Positions 1 through 9,024 of a DNA stretch of 64,000 bases are shown one piece after another. Below the pieces are notes generated by a model that saw only the letters and a list, made by a program, of their open reading frames with translations, made no database searches and had not been told where the DNA came from. Origin of the DNA: Teretinema zuelzerae (GTDB lineage: Bacteria; Spirochaetota; Spirochaetia; Treponematales; Treponemataceae); contig NZ_JAINWA010000003.1 in NCBI RefSeq assembly GCF_021021555.1, positions 1,116,001 to 1,180,000 of the forward strand, written 5' to 3'. Positions within the stretch are counted from its first letter, which is position 1; each line of letters opens with the position of its first letter. Made by a program: the position numbers and the translations under genes.

Positions 1-276
1 TCGTACGCGAAGACGCTGCGACACATCGTCATACCGCAGGCGGTCAGGAACGTCCTGCCGACCCTCGGAAACGAGTTCGTCGTCGTTATAAAAGAATCGT
101 CGATAGTTTCGGTGATCGGAATCGCGGAGCTCATGTACAAGGCGAACACCGTGAGGGGAAACACCTTCCAGCCATTCGAGCCCCTGCTGATCGCGGCCCT
201 CGTATACTTCCTCCTCACCTTCCCGCTCTCGAAATTCCTCGCACGCGTCGAAAGGAGAATGCGCACCCATGATTAA
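1..276 (+). CDS. Amino-acid ABC transporter permease, C-terminal part (partial)
   Basis: Open in frame 1 from the window edge, so only the last 91 residues are seen. The segment [19 protein letters not shown] followed by a [14 protein letters not shown] stretch is the cytoplasmic EAA-loop region typical of HisM/GlnP-type inner-membrane permeases for polar amino acids. A last membrane segment ([18 protein letters not shown]) follows, then a short basic tail. The stop codon overlaps the start of the ATPase gene by 8 nt, so the two are co-translated parts of one importer. The substrate cannot be read from this fragment; the solute-binding protein would lie upstream of the window. Confidence 0.9.
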   Translation, partial: SYAKTLRHIVIPQAVRNVLPTLGNEFVVVIKESSIVSVIGIAELMYKANTVRGNTFQPFEPLLIAALVYFLLTFPLSKFLARVERRMRTHD

Positions 277-1006
277 AGTAGAAGCACTGCACAAGAATTT
301 CGGCAAGCTCCACGTTCTCCGCGGCATAGACGAACATATCGAACAGGGAGAAGTCGTCGTAATAATCGGACCCTCGGGTTCCGGAAAAAGCACCTTCCTC
401 CGCTGCCTCAACCTCCTGGAGGAGCCGACCGCCGGAAAAATCTGGTTCGACGGAGTCGAGATAACCGACAAAAACGAATGGAAGCGCGGAGGGCTCGACG
501 CTCACCGCAGGGACATGGGGATGGTTTTCCAGCATTTCAATCTTTTTCCCCACATGAACGTGCTTGAAAACATAGTCCTGAGCCCGGTTAAGGTAAAGGG
601 AGTTCCGCGGGCGGAAGCCGAAGAAACAGCGAAGGAGCTGCTTGAACAGGTCGGGCTGATGGACAAAATCCTCGCCCATCCGGCCCAGCTTTCAGGCGGG
701 CAAAAGCAGCGCATCGCGATAGTGCGGGCCCTCGCCATGAGGCCCAAGGTCATGCTCTTCGACGAACCGACGAGCGCCCTCGATCCGGAGATGGTCGGGG
801 AGGTTCTCTCCGTCATGAAAAATCTGGCGGGACAGGGGATGACGATGGCCGTTGTGACCCATGAAATGCGCTTCGCCCGGGAAGTCGGGTCGCGCATTCT
901 GTTCATGGATGAAGGAATAATCAGGGAACAGGGTACGCCGGAGGAACTCTTCGGAAACCCGCAGCACGCCCGTACACGGGAATTCCTCGCGAAGGTGACC
1001 GGCTAA
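269..1006 (+). CDS. Amino-acid ABC transporter ATP-binding protein (GlnQ/HisP family)
   Basis: A 245-residue single-domain ABC ATPase that would power the importer whose permease overlaps its start. Visible motifs: Walker [10 protein letters not shown] (34-42), Q-loop in [10 protein letters not shown] (about 87), signature [10 protein letters not shown] (141-150), Walker [13 protein letters not shown] (161-172) and the switch histidine in VTHEM (about 197). Length and spacing match the polar amino-acid uptake subfamily. One small oddity is IVRAL instead of the usual IARAL after the signature. Specificity for glutamine, arginine or another amino acid cannot be decided. Confidence 0.93.
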   Translation: MIKVEALHKNFGKLHVLRGIDEHIEQGEVVVIIGPSGSGKSTFLRCLNLLEEPTAGKIWFDGVEITDKNEWKRGGLDAHRRDMGMVFQHFNLFPHMNVLENIVLSPVKVKGVPRAEAEETAKELLEQVGLMDKILAHPAQLSGGQKQRIAIVRALAMRPKVMLFDEPTSALDPEMVGEVLSVMKNLAGQGMTMAVVTHEMRFAREVGSRILFMDEGIIREQGTPEELFGNPQHARTREFLAKVTG

Positions 1007-1019
1007 AGCGCATCGCGCC

Positions 1020-1727
1020 CTAGGACTGCCGATAGGCGGAGTCGAACCAGTAGCGGCCCATCAGACCCTGGTTGGCGATGTAAAAATCGGCGCGGGGCGC
1101 GAGCTCGGCCCGATCGATCTGCAAGACGGCGAACCCGGCGGACGAGCCGCCTCGGGGGCGGGCGGCGCTTCCGGGATTCAAGGCGGCGATCTTGCCGTAT
1201 TCCTCGAAAAAAGGAACATGGGTGTGGCCGAATACCGCAACGTCGCAATCCAGGGCGCGCGCGGAATCCACGAGAATCTCGGGGCTCACGTCAACCGAAT
1301 GGCGATGCCCGTGAACAAGCAGTATCGAAGAGCCGGCGACCCGAACAACCTGGCGGGAGGGAACCGGTATCGTCCGCCCCGGGGCTTCTTCGGGACTGGA
1401 CTCGGGAAAGCCCGAAGGCAGGCCGACCCGATAGCTGTCGCCGTCGCCGTTTCCCGCGACGAAACAGACGAGAGGCGGAAGCGCATCCCTGAGCCGTTCG
1501 TTTTCGAGAACGTTTTCAACATATTCGGCGACATCCCACATGCCGTCTCCGGCAAAAAGCAGAACATCCGACTGCGGCCCGAATTCCCTGACGATAGCCT
1601 CGAAAACTCCGTAATGCCCGTGAGTATCCGAAATAATCATTACAGACGCCCGCTCCGCTGAGGCGATCCGCTCGGCATCCTCTTCCGACCCCAGATACCC
1701 TTTGGCAGTCAACGACAGTTCATTCAT
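1020..1727 (-). CDS. YfcE/MJ0936-type metallophosphoesterase
   Basis: A calcineurin-like phosphodiesterase of 235 residues. The metal-ligand motifs are in the usual order: SDTHGHYG (33-40), FAGDGMWD, VAGNGD, a HGHRH motif and a C-terminal FGHTHVP. Such proteins hydrolyse phosphodiesters in the cytoplasm; the natural substrate is usually unknown. The reading frame stays open 28 codons further upstream, but that part is the antisense-like overlap with the preceding lipoprotein gene. I take ATG at 1727 (MNELSLTAKG) as the start. It overlaps the upstream stop by 8 nt, so translation is probably coupled to the DUF3798-like gene. Confidence 0.85.
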   Translation of the reverse strand: MNELSLTAKGYLGSEEDAERIASAERASVMIISDTHGHYGVFEAIVREFGPQSDVLLFAGDGMWDVAEYVENVLENERLRDALPPLVCFVAGNGDGDSYRVGLPSGFPESSPEEAPGRTIPVPSRQVVRVAGSSILLVHGHRHSVDVSPEILVDSARALDCDVAVFGHTHVPFFEEYGKIAALNPGSAARPRGGSSAGFAVLQIDRAELAPRADFYIANQGLMGRYWFDSAYRQS

Positions 1728-2583
1728 CCAGTCCGCCTCCCGGAAGCGCTTCCTCGGGAGCCTCGTCCGGCGCGGTTCCTCCGGAAACAGGCGCCGCGCC
1801 GCCGGCGGCATCGGCTATCCGCATGTCGAGAACGGCATGATTGAACGAGCGCAACCCTGAATCGGAATCGATCCAGGGCTCGAATCTCCATGACAGCGCG
1901 TATTTTTTCTTTCCCGACGCTTTTCTCGCGGCGAGGAGGCTTTCGGAAAGAATCGGGACAGGATTCGCTCCCGCGTCGAGTTTTTCGGCGGCGAGGGCTG
2001 CAGCGAGCAGGAGAAAGGAAATGTCGCTATCGGATAGCCCGGAGCCGGTTTCATCCGCAAGGATGGCTTTGTCGGCAAACTGGTCGACCACGAAGTCGGA
2101 AGAAGATTCGGCCGAAAGGGGGTCGTCTTCCGGAAGGAGCGACGCTATTCTGATTCCCGGCCGGGTATTCCGTATCCGCAATAGCTCTCTGAAAGTTCCT
2201 TCAGGACATCCCAGGGCAAGAACCGTCGAAACGCGCGAGTCGGAGGCTTCTGCGGCCAGGGCGGAAAGGCGAACCCGTCCTTCGACCTTGAAATCTTCGG
2301 GGTAGCGCATCACGCGCAGGCTTCCTCCGTCGGCTGAGCGCCCGTATTCGGCCGCAAGATCCGCGAGAATCTCCGGCCGCGCAGCCCAGGATTCGCCCAT
2401 GGCAAGCAAGACGGCAGGACCGCCGGAAGGCCGCCTGAAACGCGGTTTCTCCGGGGTCTTCGACTGGGCTCCATCGCCTGAAAGAACGAGGTTCGACGGA
2501 GATTCGCCGCGCGGTACGCAGGATGAAAAAGAGACAAGCGCGATAGACAGCGCGAAAACGGCATAAACTGGAAATTTCTTCAT
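1720..2583 (-). CDS. Putative lipoprotein, DUF3798-like
   Basis: A 287-residue exported protein with a lipoprotein signal: positive start MKK, hydrophobic core, then SFSSC as lipobox near residue 22. The central part (MRYPEDFKVEGRVRLSALA, then VLALGCPEGT, then RIRNTRPGIRIASLLPEDDP) resembles the DUF3798 family, a substrate-binding-like fold of unknown function common in spirochaetes and clostridia; the assignment is from memory of that family's pattern. The C-terminus is low-complexity (rich in G, A, P, E). It has a clear Shine-Dalgarno AAGGAG and is the first gene of a two-gene unit with the phosphodiesterase. Confidence 0.7.
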   Translation of the reverse strand: MKKFPVYAVFALSIALVSFSSCVPRGESPSNLVLSGDGAQSKTPEKPRFRRPSGGPAVLLAMGESWAARPEILADLAAEYGRSADGGSLRVMRYPEDFKVEGRVRLSALAAEASDSRVSTVLALGCPEGTFRELLRIRNTRPGIRIASLLPEDDPLSAESSSDFVVDQFADKAILADETGSGLSDSDISFLLLAAALAAEKLDAGANPVPILSESLLAARKASGKKKYALSWRFEPWIDSDSGLRSFNHAVLDMRIADAAGGAAPVSGGTAPDEAPEEALPGGGLDE

Positions 2584-2613
2584 GAATTATCATGATACTC
2601 CTTTCCCCGCGCG

Positions 2614-2642
2614 TTGAAAAGCGCGTTTTATTCTGATATTGT
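2614..2642 (+). promoter_or_regulatory. Promoter of Na/Pi symporter gene; predicted leaderless start
   Basis: TTGAAA (2614-2619), a 17-nt spacer, then TATTGT (2637-2642) with an extended TGA just before it. The start codon ATG is at 2649, only 6 nt after the -10 box, and there is no Shine-Dalgarno sequence. Transcription should therefore begin at or next to the A of the ATG. Confidence 0.6.
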
Positions 2643-2648
2643 GCAATC

Positions 2649-4310
2649 ATGCAGATAACAATCATCGTTTTCGAGATAATCGGCAGTCTGGGGCTTCTCC
2701 TCTACGGAATGAAGCTTATGAGCGACGGCATCCAGAAAAGCGCGGGAGAGGGCCTTCACCGGATCCTCAACTTCATGACCGGCAACCGTTTCATGGCGGT
2801 TCTGACCGGCCTCGGCATCACCGCGATCGTCCAGTCCTCGAGCGCGACGACGGTCATGACGGTTTCCTTCGTCAACGCGGGACTCCTCACGCTCACCCAG
2901 TCGATCGGCGTCATCTTCGGCGCTAATATCGGAACGACGATTACCGCGTGGATAGTTTCCCTCGTAGGATTCAAGTTCAAGCTGGCCCTCTTCGCCATCC
3001 CCGCGTTCGGCGTCGGATACTTCATCACCTTTTTCAAAAGACTTCACAGGGACGGTCTCGGCGAGGCGATCATGGGCTTCGGACTCCTGTTTCTCGGTCT
3101 CGACCTGCTTTCCAAGTCCATTCCGACCGTATCCGCCGACCAGCTCGAATTCGTAGCATTCTTCGCGGACAAGGGAACGCTGGGACTCGTTGCAGGCGTT
3201 ATGGCGGGATTGCTCATTACGATCATCCTCCACTCGTCGTCGGCCGCCACCGCGGTCATCCTGACCATGGCCCACAACGGACTGCTCGACTGGCCCTTCG
3301 CAGCCGCGATGGTGCTCGGAAGCAATATCGGAACGACGATAGACGCTGTCCTCGCGGCGATAGGAACCAAGGTGAACGCCCGACGGGCAGCCGCGGTCCA
3401 CGTGCTTTTCAACCTTACCGGCACGGTTCTGGCCATGATCTTCTTCAACCCCTTCCTCCGCCTTGTCGAATTCGTGGTTCCCGGCGGCATGGATCTTGAA
3501 TCGATCACCGTGCACCTGGCAATGCTCCACACGGTATTCAATACAGTCAACACCCTGATCTTCCTGCCCTTCGTAAACCAGATCGCGCATCTCGTGGAAT
3601 GGATCATCAAGCCGGGGGCCTTCGAACCGCCGCCCGCGTACAAACTGGAATTCCAGAGCGCGGGCATCAAGGAAAACGCAGAATCCTACGTATTCCGGGC
3701 CGAAAAGGAAATTCTCGAAATGTCCAGCTTGGTGCAGAAAATGGTAACCTGCATGAACAGCATCCTCGAGGACCGGTCGGCGGAGAATCTCTCACAGATC
3801 GTACCCCGGCTCGCCGTGCAGGAAGACTACGCCGACCAAATGCAGGAAGAACTGTCCCGCTTTCTGGTCAATACGTCCCACCTGCCGCTTTCCGAAAAAA
3901 CGGTGCACAACGTGCGCCTGATGATACGAATGGTCGACGATCTCGAAAGCATGACCGACGAAATCTACGCCATCTCTATGCTGTTCCAGCGGAGCGTCGA
4001 TAAAAAGATGAAATTCCGCGAAGAAGACATCAGCCTCCTGAAACCCTATATGGAACTTGCCGAACGCTTTATCCGCTTCGTCCACGAGCACCTCAACAAG
4101 CCGCTTTCCTCCGAACAGCTCGCACTGGCTCACGGAATGGAGGAGCAGATCGACATGTTCCGGAAAAACCTGAAAAAAATCGCGCGCAAGCGGCTTGAAG
4201 AAGGAGCGGACGTCAAGGCCGAACTCCTGTACATCGATATCGTGCGCTACGTAGAAAAGCTCGGAGACCACGCGTTCAGCATCTCCGAGGCGCTCGCTTC
4301 TACCAAATAA
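2649..4310 (+). CDS. Na+/phosphate cotransporter family protein with PhoU-like tail (NptA/YjbB type)
   Basis: A 553-residue membrane protein. The first ~330 residues hold two related halves of the Na/Pi cotransporter fold, each with a QSSSA-type motif: IVQSSSATTVMTVSFV (about 58-73) and ILHSSSAATAVILTMA (about 195-210), followed by GANIGTT and GSNIGTT repeats. The rest (about 350-553) is a soluble helical region resembling PhoU, as in bacterial YjbB proteins. The expected role is sodium-coupled phosphate transport or export across the inner membrane. The N-terminus GSLGLLLYGMKLMSDGIQ is typical for the family, which supports ATG 2649 despite the absence of a Shine-Dalgarno. The gene ends 2 nt from the stop of the convergent MBL gene. 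Confidence 0.9.
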   Translation: MQITIIVFEIIGSLGLLLYGMKLMSDGIQKSAGEGLHRILNFMTGNRFMAVLTGLGITAIVQSSSATTVMTVSFVNAGLLTLTQSIGVIFGANIGTTITAWIVSLVGFKFKLALFAIPAFGVGYFITFFKRLHRDGLGEAIMGFGLLFLGLDLLSKSIPTVSADQLEFVAFFADKGTLGLVAGVMAGLLITIILHSSSAATAVILTMAHNGLLDWPFAAAMVLGSNIGTTIDAVLAAIGTKVNARRAAAVHVLFNLTGTVLAMIFFNPFLRLVEFVVPGGMDLESITVHLAMLHTVFNTVNTLIFLPFVNQIAHLVEWIIKPGAFEPPPAYKLEFQSAGIKENAESYVFRAEKEILEMSSLVQKMVTCMNSILEDRSAENLSQIVPRLAVQEDYADQMQEELSRFLVNTSHLPLSEKTVHNVRLMIRMVDDLESMTDEIYAISMLFQRSVDKKMKFREEDISLLKPYMELAERFIRFVHEHLNKPLSSEQLALAHGMEEQIDMFRKNLKKIARKRLEEGADVKAELLYIDIVRYVEKLGDHAFSISEALASTK

Positions 4311-4312
4311 TC

Positions 4313-4975
4313 CTACATTTTTTCGTCGCGGACGAGGGTTTCCTCGCCGTGACCCGGCAGCACGCGAGTGCTTGCCGGCAGGGAAAACAGCCGCTCGAGG
4401 CTCCGGGACAGCGAATCCATGCTGCCTCCCGGCCCGTCCGTCCGCCCGTATCCTCTGCGGAACAGCGTATCGCCCGATACCAGAATAGAAAACTCTTCAT
4501 TATATAAGCACACAGAACCGGGCGAATGGCCGGGGGTATGAAGCACCTTCCATCCGCTCATCCCTGGAACCAAATCTCCGGGAAGGGCTTCGCCTTCCGA
4601 CAGGAGAATGTCGGGCGCGGGCAAATCTCCGCCGTAGCGGGCGACCATCCATCCGCAACCAAGGGCCTCGAAGAAAGCGCGGTGCCGCTCATGAGCTCCC
4701 GGTCCCAGCCACTCCGAGTCGGCCGGATGAATCGCGACGGGAACGCCGGGCCACCTCCTCTTCAGGGCAGGAAGCGCCGACAAATGATCGAAATGTCCGT
4801 GCGTAAGAAAAAAAACCGAAGGTTCGGCGTTCAACGCGGACAGATGTGATATAATCGAGTCGGCATCGCCTCCCGGATCCACTACAACAGCGCGGCCTGA
4901 GCCGCAATCGATGAACCAGGCATTGACCCCAAGCGGGCCGACGACCTCTCGGGAAACGGATGTAACAGCATTCAT
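4313..4975 (-). CDS. MBL-fold metallo-hydrolase (glyoxalase II-like)
   Basis: A 220-residue metallo-beta-lactamase-fold protein. The metal motif is THGHFDHLSAL (about 59-69), followed by the later histidine in TPGHSPGSVCLY, the aspartate in LVSGDTLF and the final histidine in VLPGHGEET. This pattern fits glyoxalase II-like thiolester hydrolases found alone in many bacteria; the true substrate is unknown. No Shine-Dalgarno precedes the ATG, but a TATAAT box lies 8 nt upstream, so the message may be leaderless. It is divergent from the membrane protein at 5008, with only 32 bp between the starts. Confidence 0.85.
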   Translation of the reverse strand: MNAVTSVSREVVGPLGVNAWFIDCGSGRAVVVDPGGDADSIISHLSALNAEPSVFFLTHGHFDHLSALPALKRRWPGVPVAIHPADSEWLGPGAHERHRAFFEALGCGWMVARYGGDLPAPDILLSEGEALPGDLVPGMSGWKVLHTPGHSPGSVCLYNEEFSILVSGDTLFRRGYGRTDGPGGSMDSLSRSLERLFSLPASTRVLPGHGEETLVRDEKM

Positions 4976-4983
4976 GATTACAG

Positions 4984-4989
4984 ATTATA
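4984..4989 (-). promoter_or_regulatory. -10 box (TATAAT) of the MBL hydrolase gene
   Basis: On the minus strand TATAAT is followed by 8 nt and then the ATG at 4975. No good -35 box is visible at 17 nt. Position and lack of Shine-Dalgarno suggest a 5' leader of only one or two bases. Confidence 0.45.
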
Positions 4990-5007
4990 CACCGGAGGAC
5001 AGCGGGA

Positions 5008-5751
5008 ATGATACCCAGACTCATCCTGGTAATCGTCGTTGCGATCGTGTTTTATTACGCCCTCCCCCTCTCGTTCAAAAAGCTGACGATGCGCCGCAGG
5101 GCGAAGGACGTCGGGCGTCTTTTGAGCCTGACCGATTCAAAACCGGTGAAAGGAACGCTTGTTTCCCTCAATGAAAACATTATGACCGCGGCCCCTGCCG
5201 GCTCCGGCGAAGAAATCCGCGTCGTGCCGAACCGCACCCGCTTTTATCTACGGGAAGAAAACGGGGTCATCGAACAATTAAACTGGGACTCGGTGTTTCT
5301 CGCCCAAAAGGGCTTGTCGATTCTCTGGCTTCCCGCAAAAAACCGCCTCGGCAAAAATCTCTGTCTGATTTCGCCTCCCGGCGAAGGGAGCGGAAAACAG
5401 GAAGAAGACGCCAAATTTGCGGAGATGCGGGAAGACGAAACGGCAAAGAAATGGTTCGTGGCGGCGGGAGCCTTCCTGGAATTCCTTTTTCTCGTAGAAG
5501 CATCGCGCTTCTCAGCCTATAAAGACATCGGAATCGCGGCTCTCATCGCCGTATTCGGAAAAGCCCTGCCCTATTGTCCGCCGGGCCTGATACTCACGAT
5601 AACCGCACATTACCTGAAGGCGCGCAATGAAAATCCGGACATAAAAAAAAGCCGGCTTCAACAGAAGACCGGCTTTGCGCTTGCCTTACTCGGCATTGTC
5701 CTCAACTGGGGGATTCTCTTCGTTCTCATCCGTGAAATCGGCTTCCTCTGA
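5008..5751 (+). CDS. Unknown membrane protein
   Basis: I do not recognise this 247-residue protein. It starts with a membrane segment (LILVIVVAIVFYYALPL), has a basic turn and a soluble part of about 120 residues that may be a small beta domain, then two or three C-terminal hydrophobic segments (about 150-165, 170-200, 222-244). It has a good Shine-Dalgarno GGAGG before ATG 5008. Its last 66 nt overlap the end of the convergent RNA-binding protein gene, and a hairpin that looks like that gene's terminator lies inside this coding region. Confidence 0.65.
   Translation: MIPRLILVIVVAIVFYYALPLSFKKLTMRRRAKDVGRLLSLTDSKPVKGTLVSLNENIMTAAPAGSGEEIRVVPNRTRFYLREENGVIEQLNWDSVFLAQKGLSILWLPAKNRLGKNLCLISPPGEGSGKQEEDAKFAEMREDETAKKWFVAAGAFLEFLFLVEASRFSAYKDIGIAALIAVFGKALPYCPPGLILTITAHYLKARNENPDIKKSRLQQKTGFALALLGIVLNWGILFVLIREIGFL
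5643..5675 (-). terminator. Intrinsic terminator of the RNA-binding protein gene, inside the opposing gene
   Basis: Read on the minus strand: a stem of AGCCGG-(T)-CTTC pairing with GAAGCCGGCT around a 4-nt loop, followed by a run of eight T. It lies just past the stop of the minus-strand gene (5686) and within the coding sequence of the plus-strand membrane protein. Confidence 0.8.
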
Positions 5752-6588
5752 AGAGGAGCCGTACTCGTCGGTGGCTTGGTCGTCTTCATAGGAGGATTCC
5801 GGGCCGGACGAATCGAAGGAATCGTCTGCTGCGGAAGATTCCTGTCCGTCGGAGTCGGCGTTATCCGGCGCGCCCTCTTCCCGCTTGCGGGAATAGCTGA
5901 CCGCGAGCTTTCTGCCCCGGTATTCTGATTCATTCAAGGCCGAGATAACCGCTTCCGCGTCGTCGGTGAGAACCTGCACGAAGGAGTAGTTGTCCAGAAC
6001 GCGGATTTCTCCGATATGTTCGCGCTCGATCTGCGCGGTCTGCATGATCAAACCGATCAGGTCCCGGGGGAATACCCGGCGGTTGCGGCCGATGCTGACG
6101 AAAAGGGTGGTGGAAACGTCTTCGGGAAGGACGGGACGGGGCTCGCTGACCCTGGCTTCCGAAGAGCGTTCGGAGAGGCGAGCCTTCCTGTTGGACGAGG
6201 CGTTGTCCTCGCTGCGGGATCCGCGCTCAGCGCGGGGGTTTTCGCGCGGGGCCTGTTTGCCTCCGCGCTGGCCGTTTTCGGATTTCTCCTGGCGCGGCGA
6301 CCGGTCGTTTCGGTCCTTGCGCGAAGAGCGATCTTCGCGGCCGCTTCTGCCTCCCCGTCCATTGCGGGAGGTTGACTGAAGCTTCGCAGGCATGACGCCT
6401 TCATCCAGCTGTTTGATGACCCAGGCCGCAAAATACGCGCGTAAGGTAAAAGGAACTGCCTTACGGAAAAGACGGCGATACTCGTTCAATTCCAAGGGGT
6501 CTATCTCGGTTTTGATTGCATTTACGCCGTTCTGAAGAAAGGCGAGGATTTGATCTTCGTTCAGGTCGGGTTTCTTGTTATTAGCCAC
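5686..6588 (-). CDS. RNA-binding protein with DbpA-type RNA-binding domain
   Basis: A 300-residue protein without any helicase motifs. Residues 1-65 are a helical acidic/hydrophobic segment. About 70-155 is a very charged low-complexity linker rich in R, G, S, D, E with RGG-like patches. About 157-235 (TTLFVSIGRNRRVFPRDLIG ... SYSRKRE) is a DbpA RNA-binding domain, the RRM-like module normally at the C-terminus of the DbpA/CsdA DEAD-box helicases. An acidic tail ends the protein. It starts at GTG 6588 with Shine-Dalgarno AGGAGAA. It probably acts on structured RNA or ribosome assembly; this is inference from the domain. Confidence 0.8.
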   Translation of the reverse strand: MANNKKPDLNEDQILAFLQNGVNAIKTEIDPLELNEYRRLFRKAVPFTLRAYFAAWVIKQLDEGVMPAKLQSTSRNGRGGRSGREDRSSRKDRNDRSPRQEKSENGQRGGKQAPRENPRAERGSRSEDNASSNRKARLSERSSEARVSEPRPVLPEDVSTTLFVSIGRNRRVFPRDLIGLIMQTAQIEREHIGEIRVLDNYSFVQVLTDDAEAVISALNESEYRGRKLAVSYSRKREEGAPDNADSDGQESSAADDSFDSSGPESSYEDDQATDEYGSSSEEADFTDENEENPPVEDNAE

Positions 6589-6633
6589 GATACATTCTCC
6601 TGGATTCTATAATGCCACATATCGGAAATATGC

Positions 6634-7548
6634 TCAATGGCAGGATGATTCGCTCAAATCGAGCACATGCAGATGGCCCTTGTCGGCAAAACCGCTGCGT
6701 ATCAGCACCGGTTCAAAGGCCGAAGGATAGACGGGAGGAGAGAACAGCAGCCAGCGGTAGCCTCTGGACGTCCAGTACTGGATAGTGCGCGACAAAAGCT
6801 CCTTGCCGATGCCGAGACCGCGGTATTCGGGAAAAACAGAGAGATCGACAAGCTGGGCCGACAAGAGGCTTCCTTCAGGGACCGGATGGGAAAAGGCCGA
6901 GCCGACTACTTCGCCTTCCGAGTTCTCGGCGACCATCACGCAGGAATCGTCTTCTTCATCCTGAAAACCGCGGATCCTGTTCCACACATCCAAAACCGAT
7001 TCCGCGAGCTCCCGGGGCATTTCCGCCGCGATCTCCCGTTCCACGGAAGACAACAGAATGTCCAGCTGGCCTTCGTCGTCGGGGCCGAATTCCCTGAACA
7101 GGAAGTCCTGGCTCACAATATCCGCCGTTTCTTCGGGCTCCATGCCGATCCGCTCGAGACCCCAGTATTCCCGGAGGCTGTTGTACCAATCGAAGACGAT
7201 GCGCCTGAGCTCCCTCTCCTTGAACTGATACCATAAACGCTCGACTTCAGGATGCCCCCGCAGAATATTCTTGAAGTTCCTGAACACGCCGTGGCCCGCC
7301 GAAAGCGCCGATCTGAGCTCCTCCCGAACGACGGGATTGCGGAGCTGCGCGGCGAAGCGGTCCATCATGCGAAAACCGCTCACCGAATCCCAGACGGGAA
7401 TAGCGAAATAGCGGTCGTCGTCCTCGTCGGATTCCTCGCGGACGGACACGCAGCGGCATTCGGCCGAATCGTAGAGGAAATGACCGGTCTGGTCCTCCAT
7501 CGCGAAGATTATCTCGTCGGTTATTTCCGGGGTTAAATCGAATTCCAT
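6634..7548 (-). CDS. UPF0158 domain fused to a GNAT acetyltransferase
   Basis: A 304-residue protein with two parts. About 1-140 looks like UPF0158: LTPEITDEIIFAMEDQTG, then FRNFKNILRGHPEVERLWYQ and a WYNSLREYWGLE ending. About 145-304 is a GNAT N-acetyltransferase: DLSVFPEYRGLGIGKELL carries the acetyl-CoA pyrophosphate loop (R/Q-x-x-G-x-G as YRGLGIG), and VLIRSGF is the typical C-terminal strand. Substrate unknown. No clear Shine-Dalgarno; TAAAAT lies 9-10 nt upstream of the ATG, so this may be another short-leader gene. Divergent from enolase. Confidence 0.75.
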   Translation of the reverse strand: MEFDLTPEITDEIIFAMEDQTGHFLYDSAECRCVSVREESDEDDDRYFAIPVWDSVSGFRMMDRFAAQLRNPVVREELRSALSAGHGVFRNFKNILRGHPEVERLWYQFKERELRRIVFDWYNSLREYWGLERIGMEPEETADIVSQDFLFREFGPDDEGQLDILLSSVEREIAAEMPRELAESVLDVWNRIRGFQDEEDDSCVMVAENSEGEVVGSAFSHPVPEGSLLSAQLVDLSVFPEYRGLGIGKELLSRTIQYWTSRGYRWLLFSPPVYPSAFEPVLIRSGFADKGHLHVLDLSESSCH

Positions 7549-7554
7549 GATAAT

Positions 7555-7583
7555 TTGATTTTACCACGGTTTACCCGTATTAT
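7555..7583 (+). promoter_or_regulatory. Enolase promoter
   Basis: TTGATT (7555-7560), exactly 17 nt, TATTAT (7578-7583). The leader runs about 30 nt to ATG 7619 and contains Shine-Dalgarno GGGAGG, so this gene has a conventional leader. Confidence 0.65.
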
Positions 7584-7600
7584 AAAGTAAGACTGATTAA

Positions 7601-8917
<1,317 letters not shown>

Positions 8918-8922
8918 GAAAA

Positions 8923-9013
8923 GCCGGACGCTCGAGCGTCCGGCCCCTTTCAAACGCCCGGTTGCAATCAAACGGACTACTGCCGCTCCCCTCCGGGGGA
9001 GCGGCTTTTTTTT
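8923..9013 (+). terminator. Tandem terminator hairpins after enolase
   Basis: First hairpin at 8923-8944: a perfect 10-bp stem GCCGGACGCT/AGCGTCCGGC with a short loop and a weak T run. Second at 8982-9005: GCCGCTCCCC pairs with GGGGAGCGGC, followed by eight T (9006-9013), a classic intrinsic terminator on the plus strand. Confidence 0.85.
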
Positions 9014-9024
9014 ACTTCGCCGCG

